DNA from: Halobacteriales archaeon SW_5_68_122
Lineage (GTDB): Archaea; Halobacteriota; Halobacteria; Halobacteriales; Haloarculaceae
Reading direction: 5' to 3'
NCBI GenBank assembly: GCA_003022815.1
Contig: PXSL01000037.1
Span: 1 to 5,076, forward strand
Length of the DNA: 5,076 nucleotides
Below the pieces are notes generated by a model. It ran no database searches. It had not been told where the DNA came from and saw only the letters and a program-made list of their open reading frames with translations. Positions 1 through 5,076 of this stretch are shown piece after piece. A program made the translations under genes and the position numbers. Every line of letters begins with the position of its first letter. Position 1 is the first letter of the stretch.

Positions 1-105
1 CGAGAGCGCGCGCTTGCTGAGCCCACCGTCTGGATGAGTCAGGAGAACGCGGAGTAGTCGCTCCTGCTTGAATCCGCGTTCCCTATCCGGTGGTTCAAGT
101 AGCAC
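1..105 (-). CDS. Winged-helix DNA-binding protein, N-terminal part (runs off left edge)
   Basis: Minus-strand reading frame open from GTG at 105 to the window edge, giving 35 residues that start [18 protein letters not shown] and continue into a leucine-rich helix, then [14 protein letters not shown] helix ending in 'L-L-x-x-P-D-G-x-L-S/T-K' followed by a second helix is the usual opening of small archaeal winged helix-turn-helix domains, so DNA binding is likely; family and target are unknown. The GTG start was chosen because a TATA box (minus strand, 128-135) is centred about 27 bases upstream, which predicts a transcript beginning almost exactly at this codon, as in leaderless haloarchaeal genes. 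No ATG, GTG or TTG lies further upstream in frame before a stop. The GTG is preceded by an out-of-frame ATG that gives only a tetrapeptide. Only the N-terminus is visible, so domain content beyond residue 35 cannot be judged. Confidence 0.6.
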   Translation of the reverse strand, partial: MLLEPPDRERGFKQERLLRVLLTHPDGGLSKRALS

Positions 106-125
106 ACATTCTAGCTTGTTCTCGA

Positions 126-137
126 CCTTTATAAATT
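126..137 (-). promoter_or_regulatory. TATA box of the winged-helix gene
   Basis: The minus strand reads AATTTATAAAGG across this site, a good match to an archaeal TATA element. Its centre is about 27 bases upstream of the GTG at 105, the spacing expected for a leaderless haloarchaeal transcript. The core TTTATAAA is itself self-complementary, so orientation is inferred from the downstream open frame. Confidence 0.55.
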
Positions 138-140
138 CCA

Positions 141-152
141 GTTAGCGCTAAC
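141..152. promoter_or_regulatory. Perfect 12-base palindrome, candidate operator
   Basis: GTTAGCGCTAAC is identical to its reverse complement. It ends about 5 bases upstream of the TATA box of the winged-helix gene, where a transcription factor could compete with or help TFB/TBP. A half-site copy, AGTTAGCG, recurs at 177-184 in the same orientation as 140-147. The position next to a gene for a DNA-binding protein fits autoregulation; this is inference. Confidence 0.45.
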
Positions 153-262
153 CTATTCAGCTGATTTATATTCTTAAGTTAGCGTTCGTCGGATTGACTG
201 CCTTGTGAGGAAGACGGTCATGCGATGTCGATGGATTGTGTCAGTAAGTGACGGCGCGTATC

Positions 263-281
263 CCTGCGCTAAAGCGCGAGG
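263..281. repeat. GC-rich hairpin, possible insertion-sequence end remnant
   Basis: CCTGCGCT (263-270) pairs with AGCGC plus AGG (273-277 and 279-281) around an AA loop, an 8-pair stem with one bulged G at 278. A GCGCTAAAGCGC-type hairpin after a stop codon resembles, from memory, the right ends of IS200/IS605-type elements in haloarchaea, where the end is recognised as a folded single strand. No transposase remnant can be identified on either side, so the link is weak. It could instead be a transcript end for the minus-strand zinc-ribbon gene, although no T-run follows. Confidence 0.35.
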
Positions 282-288
282 TTTTGCG

Positions 289-317
289 CCTGTTCATTCC
301 ATAATCGCTAGAACAGG
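289..317 (-). terminator. Inverted repeat spanning the zinc-ribbon stop codon
   Basis: CCTGTTC (289-295) and GAACAGG (311-317) are perfect 7-base arms separated by 15 bases. The stop codon of the zinc-ribbon remnant (308-310) lies in the loop next to the right arm. On the minus strand this is the first of two tandem hairpins after the coding end, so a transcript-end role is possible. No poly-T follows; a chance repeat is also plausible. Confidence 0.3.
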
Positions 318-728
318 AACTCGTCAGGGATGCCTTTGAACGGTGCCAGTGTCGGCTCACCGCAGTTCTTGCACTCCCAATACAGCATTACGCGCATCGG
401 CCGTATCCGGATCGAACGGTCGCTCAACCGGGTGTGAGAACTCAGCTGTACAGTTCGGGTTGTCACACGCGTAGTCCGGTTCCTTGTTCTTTCGAAAACG
501 GATTGATTTAGCGCCGCAGTGCGGGCACCCACAACACTCGCACCGTCGGATATTGTATTTCCCTGGCGGGCACGTATCGTAAACCGGGGTTCCATCGTCC
601 CCCTCCAGCGCGAGGACACGGCCTTGTTTCAATGGCCGGTCACACGGGTTCCGAGTCCCGCAGTGACTGCAGTAATCCGGGCCTTTCCTTGCTATCTGGT
701 GGTCCGTGACTGTCGGGATATCCTCGTC
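308..728 (-). pseudogene. Multi-cysteine zinc-ribbon protein, frameshifted and without a start
   Basis: On the minus strand one frame (down to about 390) encodes paired cysteines: CSHC at 660-671, then a CECCGCPHC cluster, then YACDNPNC, the last two forming a classic four-cysteine zinc ribbon with a basic strand between. After the residues PFDPDTADARNAVL this frame ends in unrelated sequence at 357, but the neighbouring frame carries straight on with YWECKNCGEP and a clean stop at 308, so a one-base-type frameshift lies near 380-400. Sequence upstream of 632 continues in the same style (DEDIPTVTDHQIARKGPDY) but has no ATG, GTG or TTG; only TTG at 632 is available, inside the protein. The 5' end therefore seems lost where it meets the end of the isochorismatase gene. 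I do not recognise the family. Likely a nucleic-acid-binding or mobile-element accessory protein, now broken. Base use is less GC-rich than in the genes to its right, which fits acquired DNA. Confidence 0.5.
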
Positions 729-750
729 ACCTGACCCCGCCGTTCGGTTC

Positions 751-1338
751 TCACACTCCGCCTTCCAGCGCCGCCAGCACTGTCGCCGTCTCGACGATGG
801 TCGCGAACTCCCCGGAGAGCTGTGCTAGCGCAAGCCGGTGGTTCTGTTCGGCGGCGTACCGGGTGCCGTCCAGTTCCCGGTCGAACGTCACCGTTGCGTC
901 GTCGACGACGTAAGGCTCGAACCCGAGGTTCTCGGCCATCCGCGCGGTCGTCGAGACGCAGTGGTCGGTCGTGAACCCGAAAAGGACCGGCCGCTCGACG
1001 CCGGCCTCCCGGAGGTGCCCTGCGAGGTCCGTGTCGACGAAGGCGCTGTTGACCCGCTTGGTGACGATCGGTTCGTCGGCCGCCGGTTCCGCCTCGGGCT
1101 TGAACGCGTGGCCCGGCCGGTCCGACCGGAGCGGCGACCCGCCCTCGGTGGAGTCGTGTCGCACGTGCACCACGGGAAGGCCGGCCGTCCGGAACCCCTC
1201 GAGCAGTTCGGCGACGTGCCGCTCGGCGTCGGGATTGTTCCGCTCGCCCCACCGGTCGTCGTCGAACCCCGTCTGGACGTCGATGGGGACGAGCGCCGCC
1301 TTCCCCAGGCGGAGCGACTCGTGGTCCGTGTACGGCAT
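751..1338 (-). CDS. Isochorismatase-family cysteine hydrolase
   Basis: A 195-residue protein, normal length for the family, with the three catalytic residues in place: Asp20 in the [10 protein letters not shown] strand motif, Lys93 in TKRVNSAF, and the nucleophile Cys126 in [20 protein letters not shown]. Asp, Lys and Cys form the catalytic triad of isochorismatase-like and nicotinamidase-like hydrolases, cytosolic enzymes that cleave amide or vinyl-ether bonds. Substrate cannot be assigned: there are no enterobactin/dihydroxybenzoate genes nearby. The start is ATG at 1338 ([12 protein letters not shown]); the frame stays open upstream to 1440, but that extension is basic, unlike the family, and crosses the promoter. 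A TATA-like box about 33 bases upstream gives a near-leaderless transcript. The gene is divergent from the prepilin peptidase gene and ends with TGA at 751, where the degraded accessory patch begins. No sign of damage. Confidence 0.92.
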   Translation of the reverse strand: MPYTDHESLRLGKAALVPIDVQTGFDDDRWGERNNPDAERHVAELLEGFRTAGLPVVHVRHDSTEGGSPLRSDRPGHAFKPEAEPAADEPIVTKRVNSAFVDTDLAGHLREAGVERPVLFGFTTDHCVSTTARMAENLGFEPYVVDDATVTFDRELDGTRYAAEQNHRLALAQLSGEFATIVETATVLAALEGGV

Positions 1339-1366
1339 CTCTCGGCTACGGATAGCGAACCCGTGC

Positions 1367-1375
1367 GGATATAGC
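1367..1375 (-). promoter_or_regulatory. TATA-like box for the isochorismatase-family gene
   Basis: The minus strand reads GCTATATCC here, centred about 33 bases before the ATG at 1338. With the usual TATA-to-start distance in archaea this predicts a leader of only a few bases. It shares the 8-mer TATATCCG with the opposed box of the prepilin peptidase gene. Confidence 0.5.
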
Positions 1376-1402
1376 TTCCCACCCCGACGGCGTTCGCACC
1401 TC

Positions 1403-1422
1403 GAGTGGGCGTTCGTCCACTC
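1403..1422. promoter_or_regulatory. Dyad between the two divergent promoters
   Basis: GAGTGG (1403-1408) and CCACTC (1417-1422) are exact inverted arms; inner bases extend the pairing if a G-U pair is allowed, leaving a TT loop. It sits about midway between the opposed TATA boxes at 1371 and 1461, a place where one regulator could control both genes. In GC-rich DNA a dyad of this size can arise by chance. Confidence 0.3.
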
Positions 1423-1454
1423 TCGGACGGCCGCCGCCACGGCCGCGAGTACGT

Positions 1455-1466
1455 GAGTTTATATCC
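1455..1466 (+). promoter_or_regulatory. TATA box for the prepilin peptidase gene
   Basis: GAGTTTATATCC contains TTTATAT at 1458-1464. Its centre is about 27 bases upstream of the GTG at 1488 but only 9 bases before the other in-frame GTG at 1470, so it supports the later codon as the start of a leaderless transcript. Confidence 0.6.
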
Positions 1467-1487
1467 GAGGTGGACGCAATCCGGGCC

Positions 1488-2468
1488 GTGTCGCTGGTCT
1501 TCGGAATCGCACACGGCCCCGACCTGTTGCGGCTGGTGGCGGTGCCGGTGCTCGGGTGGGCCGCCCTGCGGGACGTGCGGACCCGGCGGGTGCCCAACCG
1601 GACGTGGCTCCCGCTTGTCGCCGTCGGCGTCGTCGCGCTGGCGTGGGACGTCCTGCTGGTCTCGACCGGCTTCGGCCTCCGGCTGTTCGCACTGCAGGTC
1701 GGGCTCTCGCTGGGGCTCGTCGCCCCGCTCGGCTACGTGTTCTGGCGGCTGGGCGGCTTCGGCGGCGCCGACGCCAAGGCCGTGATGACGCTGGCGCTCG
1801 TGTTCCCCGCCAGTCCGGCGTTCTACGTCCCGCTGGCCGTCGAGACGGCACTGTCGGGCCCCCTGCCGCCGGCGCTGGCGACGACCCTCCTCCGCACCAC
1901 GTACCCAGTCGAGTTGACCAATAGCGGCGTCTTCTCGCTGACTATCCTCTCGAACACGGTGCTCGTGGGGCTGGCCTACCCGCTGGCGCTGGCGTTGCGG
2001 AACCTGCCGCGCGGGGAGATCACGCCCGCGATGTTCATCGGCCGGCCCGTCGCCGTTGAGGACGTCCTCGGGGAGTACGGCCGTCTGCTGGAGACGCCCG
2101 AGGGGTTCACCCGCCGCGGCCTCGACGTCGACGCCCTGCGGATGTACCTGCGGTGGCGCGGCGTCGATCTGGAGACGCTCCGGGCGGACCCGGACCGCTA
2201 CCGCCACCCCCTGCCGACCGAGCGGAACGACCCCGGCGACGGCTCCATCGTCGACAACGAACGCGCGCTGACCGACGGCGGCCCCAGGCGGGCCGTCCGG
2301 CCGCTCGATTCCTGGGGCGCAGAGCGGTTCCTCGAGTCCCACAGCGCCTACGGCACCACGCCCGCCGAACTCCGGGAGGGCCTGGAGGTGCTCGCCGAAG
2401 CCGACCGCGAGTCGGTGTGGCTCACGCCCGGCATCCCGTTCATCCTGCCGATGTTCGCGGGACTCGCA
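1488..2468 (+). CDS. Archaeal prepilin/preflagellin peptidase (A24 family), 3' end disrupted
   Basis: Membrane aspartic protease that trims class III signal peptides from pilins and archaellins before assembly. Residue numbers are from GTG 1488. An N-terminal membrane helix leads to Asp29 in [15 protein letters not shown], and after two more hydrophobic helices comes [10 protein letters not shown] with Asp95, matching the paired catalytic aspartates and the GxHyD motif of FlaK-type enzymes. Further hydrophobic helices lie around residues 100-180 ([26 protein letters not shown]). A large soluble part (about 190-310) carries [21 protein letters not shown] and [16 protein letters not shown], typical of haloarchaeal members, and the last helix begins [16 protein letters not shown] (to 2468). 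The family normally finishes that helix with roughly 12-20 more residues, often containing a TYGD-like turn; here it is lost and no stop follows, so the frame runs on into HisI. GTG 1470 is the alternative start; the TATA box favours 1488. The gene is divergent from the isochorismatase-family gene. Confidence 0.9.
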
Positions 2469-2490
2469 CCGGCCGTCGGGTCGCGCGGCC

Positions 2491-2517
2491 GCCTTTTCGA
2501 TGGTCCAACGAAAAGGC
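2491..2517. promoter_or_regulatory. Inverted repeat overlapping the hisI promoter
   Basis: GCCTTTTCG (2491-2499) and CGAAAAGGC (2509-2517) are perfect 9-base arms with a 9-base spacer (ATGGTCCAA). The right arm overlaps the CGAAAAGG stretch that looks like the TFB-recognition element of the hisI promoter. It could be an operator for hisI, or a stem-loop ending the peptidase transcript. Confidence 0.45.
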
Positions 2518-2523
2518 CTATGC
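2509..2523 (+). promoter_or_regulatory. Promoter of hisI (BRE plus TATA-like element)
   Basis: CGAAAAGGCCTATGC resembles haloarchaeal promoters in which a CGAAA-type TFB-recognition element precedes the TATA-like element. The GGCCTA core is about 28 bases before the ATG at 2547, which predicts a leaderless hisI transcript. The TATA part is weak. Confidence 0.45.
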
Positions 2524-2546
2524 ACGCGAATGACCCACGTCAAGCC

Positions 2547-2908
2547 ATGTCCGTCGACCTCGCGTTCGACGATAAGGGGTTGCTCCCTGCCGTCGCCCAA
2601 GACGCCGACTCGGGGGCGGTGCTGATGCTCGCCTATGTTTCGGAAGAGGCGGTGGCAATGACCCGCGAGACGGGGGAGGCCCACTACCACTCGCGCAGCC
2701 GCGACGAACTGTGGAAGAAGGGCGCCACGAGCGGCCACACCCAGGCCGTCGAGGAGGTCCGGGTCGACTGCGACGGCGACGCGCTGCTGTATCTCGTCGA
2801 CCAGACGGGCGGCGCCTGTCACACCGGCTACGAGAGCTGTTTCCACCGCACGCTCGACGGCGACATCGTTGGCGAGCGGGCGTTTGACCCCGAGGATGTC
2901 TACGGGGA
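2547..2908 (+). CDS. hisI: Phosphoribosyl-AMP cyclohydrolase HisI, complete domain without its stop
   Basis: Cytosolic zinc enzyme of histidine synthesis; it opens the adenine ring of N1-(5-phosphoribosyl)-AMP to give ProFAR. From ATG 2547 the protein starts [19 protein letters not shown], then [48 protein letters not shown] and [15 protein letters not shown]. Asp74, Asp76 and Asp78 are the expected magnesium ligands, and Cys75, Cys91 and Cys98 the three zinc-binding cysteines, so the active site is complete. Haloarchaeal HisI normally ends within a few residues of FDPEDVY, reached here at 2903, but no stop follows: the frame continues through unrelated Gly/Ser/Arg-rich sequence to 3098, overlapping the next gene. 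Upstream, the same frame is also open back into the peptidase gene. Both junctions look like lost DNA, not a designed fusion. The end given is where family similarity stops. Single-domain HisI without HisE fits archaea, and the gene stands outside any visible his operon. Confidence 0.92.
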
Positions 2909-3827
2909 GAGTCGGTCCTCGGGGTGCTGGACCGGTGGGAGAAGCGGGCCACCGACTGGGACGACTTCCGGGGGTACGTCGAGTTCCGGGACGACCTCTC
3001 GGAGACGCTTGGGTCGATTCCGGAGGACGTTCCCGAGAGCGACGCCTTCCTCGCGGCCGACGATCACGTCAAAACCGGCGGCGTCTCGAAGTCGCTGACG
3101 GAGCGCGACTTCGAGGCCGCCCGCGAGGCGCTGGCGCCGGCCCGCGAATGCGCCGAGTACCGCGAGGACCTCGAGGCCGCCCGGGAACGGTATCGGAGCG
3201 CCTACCGGGCCGCCCGCCGCCGCCGGCGCGAACTCGAAGAGCGCGTCGACGACCTCGAGCGGGTCCGGCGCCTCGGAACGGCCGACCTCGAGGCGCCGAC
3301 CGAGCGGCTCCGCGAGCCGATAGCCGACTACAACGAGGCCGTCAGCGAGGAGTTCGAGGCGACTGGCGTACGTGGAGTCGGCGCCGGCCGGCAGGAACGC
3401 CATTCCCGATCTCCTGGAGTACGCCGGGTACTCGAAATCGAAACTCGACCACTACGTCGAGAACGCAGCCCTGCTGAAGCGGCGGATAGCGACGAACCGG
3501 ACCTACCTCAAGGGGCTGTCAGCCGAACCGCTGTGCGTCTCGTGGCCGCCGCCGGAGGCCGCCGAACTCCGCTACCGGACGGGCGAACTGCTGTCGGTCG
3601 TCGGGCGGTTCGCCGATGAGGGGACGGCCGCCGCGCTCCGGACCGTCCGGGAGCGCGCCCGCGGCGAGGCGTGCGACCGGTTGCGGGACGCCGCCGTCGC
3701 CCGGTCGGAGCTGACCGACGGGGAGCGCGAGGCGATAGCGTCGGGCGAACTGGCGGCCGAACTGGCGGCCGCCCGGACGGAGCTGGAGCGCCTGAACTCG
3801 ACCCTCGAGGCCCACGAGGCGCCCTGA
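2909..3827 (+). pseudogene. Haloarchaeal coiled-coil protein (DUF7118-like), N-terminus and middle missing
   Basis: Two pieces of one protein in different frames. Piece A (2909-3358) begins [20 protein letters not shown] and continues as a charged Arg/Glu/Ala-rich coiled coil (FEAAREALAPARE, then a run of Arg with ELEERVDDLERV) to YNEAVSEEF. Piece B (3360-3827) begins RLAYVESAPAG, then IPDLLEYAGYSKSKLDHYV, LKRRIATNRTYL, WPPPEAAELRYRTGELLSVV, and a second charged helix ending EAHEAP with TGA at 3825. I recall this as a conserved haloarchaeal family labelled DUF7118, often near hisI; that name is from memory. Compared with that recollection, the first 50-70 residues including the start codon are absent, and about 35-40 residues between EEF and LAYVES are gone with a frame change. 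No signal peptide or membrane helix is seen. Function unknown; long helices suggest a structural or partner-binding role. It ends 9 bases from the convergent glmM stop. Confidence 0.72.
3747..3770 (+). repeat. 12-base perfect tandem duplication in coding sequence
   Basis: GAACTGGCGGCC occurs twice back to back and encodes ELAA-ELAA in the C-terminal helix of the coiled-coil protein. It keeps the frame and adds about one helical turn. Probably a slippage product. Confidence 0.7.
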
Positions 3828-3836
3828 CCGCCCATG

Positions 3837-5076
3837 TCAGCCGGACGCCCCGTCGCGCCCGGACTCGAGCACTTCACACAGCTCATCCAGGAGCGACTCC
3901 GTCCGCTCGCGGTCGCGGCCCTCGGCGTAGACGCGGACCAGCGGCTCCGTCCCGCTGGGGCGGGCCAGCACCCACGCCGTGGGCATCGGCCACCTCGCTG
4001 GCGGGCCGGTCGGCGAGCAGCGACAGGAACCGGGCGGCGGTGTAGGCGCCGTCCCGCGCCAGCCGGTACTCCGGGAAGAGAATCCCGCCGTTGCCCTCGC
4101 CGGCGACGGGTACGGACTCGCCCTCAGCCTGCAGTTCTCGGACCCGGGAGATGATGTGGGTACTGCCGATGGGGGTCAACTCGAGGCGGGCGCCGGCGGC
4201 CTCGACGGCGTCGACGAGCCGCTGGGAGACGTTGACCGCCGAGACGACGGCGGACCCCGCTGTCAGTTTGTCGGCCGCAAGCGCCGCAAGCGCCGCGTCG
4301 CCCTCAACGTGGGCTCCCGTCTCGTCGACGAAGATGGCCCGGTCGGCGTCGCCGTCGTGGGCGATTCCGACGTCGGATTGGGTCGACCGAACCAGCCGCC
4401 GGAGGTCCGCGAGATTGTCGGCGATCGGTTCGGGGTCCCGGCCGGGGAACTGCCCGTCGGGGGTGGCGTTGACCGTCCGGACGCGACAGCCGAGCCCCCG
4501 GAGGAACCCCGGGCTGGTGAGACAGCCGGCCCCGTGACCGGGGTCGACGACCACCTCGAGGTCGGCGGCCGCGACCCGCTCGCGGTGCCCCTCGGCGGCC
4601 AGCCTCTCGAGCAGTTGTCTGACGTAGTCGTCGGTGACCCCCTCGACGGCCCGGTGGCCACCGACCCGGTCGTGACCGACCAGCTGGAGGTTCTCGGCGA
4701 GCAGGCGCTCCTCGACGCGCTCGAGCGTCCGCCGGTCCAGTTCGACGCCGTCGGTCCCCACCAATTTCACGCCGTTGTACTCCGGCGGATTATGACTGGC
4801 GGTGATCACCACCGCCGGGACACCCTCACGTTCGGCGTACGCCTGGGCGGCGGGCGTCGGGGCGACACCGAGCCGGCGGACGTCACACCCCACCCCGGCA
4901 AGCGCGCTGGCGGCGGCGTCGGCGAACAGCCGGCCGGTCGTGCGGGTATCCCGGGCGACGGCGACGGCGTCGGCCGACAGGACGGTCCCGGCGGACGCGG
5001 CTATCCGGCCCACGAACGGCGGCGTCAGCTCGGAGCCGGCCACGCCGCGGACGCCGCTGGACCCGAACACTTGCAT
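3837..5076 (-). pseudogene. glmM: Phosphoglucosamine mutase GlmM-type phosphohexomutase, internal deletion and frame change
   Basis: Cytosolic alpha-D-phosphohexomutase that interconverts glucosamine-6-P and glucosamine-1-P for UDP-GlcNAc synthesis; phosphomannomutase activity is a possible alternative. From ATG 5076 (MQVFGSSGVRGVAGSELT) the main frame holds ITASHNPPEYNGVK with phospho-serine Ser94, the metal loop HDGDADRAIF with Asp241, Asp243 and Asp245, and the sugar-specificity loop GEGNGG at 326-331. Similarity runs to ADRPASEV (about residue 362, near 3990). The same strand then resumes in another frame with TAWVLARPSGTEPLVRVYAE (phosphate-binding loop RPSGTEP at 3942-3962) and a clean TGA at 3837. 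The linking block, by my recollection about 50 residues including the YRLDYGD-type strand before the phosphate loop, is missing. As written, the frame instead runs into a stop at 3883 after 35 unrelated residues, so the protein would lack its phosphate-binding domain. GlmM is normally essential for N-glycan and surface sugar precursors, making a natural null surprising. The promoter lies outside the window. Confidence 0.88.

Larger units (their letters stand above)
106..307. other. Intergenic spacer with promoter, palindrome and hairpins
   Basis: No convincing gene lies between the winged-helix start (105) and the zinc-ribbon stop (308). The stretch is less GC-rich than the rest of the window. 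It holds the TATA box and palindrome described separately, a second TATA-like TTTATAT at 165-171 with no clear gene behind it in either direction, and the hairpins at 263-281 and 289-317. Short open frames on both strands do not resemble proteins I recognise. Confidence 0.6.

Noticed and set aside
64..102. Inverted repeat CTGCTTGAA/TTCAAGTAG with a TTCAAGT motif like a tRNA T-loop
   Set aside because: The flanking bases do not form a T-stem, there is no acceptor or anticodon arm, and the stretch is coding sequence of the winged-helix protein.
180..251. Plus-strand C-terminal remnant of a TnpB-type transposase ending at TGA 249
   Set aside because: The frame before the stop is short, begins after another stop near 195, and shows none of the TnpB cysteine or catalytic motifs.
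1339..1440. N-terminal extension of the isochorismatase-family protein to a start at 1440
   Set aside because: The added residues are basic and unlike the family, and the extension crosses the TATA-like box that serves the ATG at 1338.
888..2846. Very long minus-strand open frame (652 codons) across the isochorismatase, peptidase and hisI genes
   Set aside because: It lies antisense to recognisable genes with conserved motifs; its translation is Arg/Gly/Pro/His-rich and low in pattern, as expected for a GC-rich antisense shadow.
1488..3098. Genuine bifunctional prepilin peptidase-HisI fusion protein
   Set aside because: The peptidase's last helix is cut off, HisI has its own start and promoter-like element, and similar breaks occur at the next genes, so a deletion or assembly error is the simpler reading.
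2900..3403. Minus-strand open frame of 167 codons opposite the coiled-coil gene
   Set aside because: The plus-strand frame has recognisable haloarchaeal family sequence; the antisense translation is a shadow of GC-rich codons.
4270..4300. Short repeated GCAAGCGCC units inside glmM
   Set aside because: They encode an Ala/Leu-rich helix (AALAALAADK) and are explained by codon choice.
1..5076. CRISPR array, tRNA, rRNA or phage-defence gene cluster
   Set aside because: No regularly spaced repeats, no cloverleaf or rRNA-like sequence, and no recognisable nuclease, helicase or effector domains are present in the window.

Overview
The window looks like chromosomal DNA from a haloarchaeon (class Halobacteria). 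The evidence is the very GC-rich, acidic-protein-coding sequence in the right 4.3 kb, TATA-type promoters placed about 26-33 bases before start codons with almost no leader, and protein families typical of that class: an archaeal prepilin/preflagellin peptidase, a HisI whose start and end read like haloarchaeal HisI, a haloarchaeal coiled-coil protein next to hisI, and an archaeal-type GlmM.

Left region (1-750) is a lower-GC accessory patch. It holds the first 35 codons of a probable winged-helix DNA-binding protein running off the left edge on the minus strand (105 down to 1), with its own TATA box and a perfect 12-base palindrome just upstream. A spacer follows with a strong hairpin that may be a remnant insertion-sequence end. 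Next is a frameshifted multi-cysteine zinc-ribbon gene on the minus strand (308 to about 728), with no credible start.

Middle region (751-2903) is a divergent pair plus hisI. An intact isochorismatase-family cysteine hydrolase (minus, 751-1338) and a prepilin peptidase (plus, from 1488) share a roughly 150-base intergenic region with two opposed TATA boxes and a dyad between them. HisI (plus, from 2547), the phosphoribosyl-AMP cyclohydrolase of histidine synthesis, follows with its own promoter.

Right region (2909-5076) holds a coiled-coil protein gene (plus) and a convergent phosphoglucosamine mutase gene glmM (minus, ATG at 5076), separated tail to tail by 9 bases.

The most striking property is a run of four breaks in 1.5 kb, near 2468, 2908, 3358 and 3988. 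At each, family-like sequence stops and then resumes further along the family, out of frame or without the expected stop and start. Sequence on either side of each break is otherwise clean. As a result the peptidase and HisI share one continuous frame with no stop, HisI runs straight into the middle of the coiled-coil protein, that protein lacks a central block, and GlmM lacks the domain 3/4 boundary. This looks more like assembly or consensus deletions than slow gene decay, but real recent deletions cannot be excluded from the sequence alone. I see no convincing new multi-gene system. The best biological leads are the palindrome at the winged-helix gene and the inverted repeat overlapping the hisI promoter.
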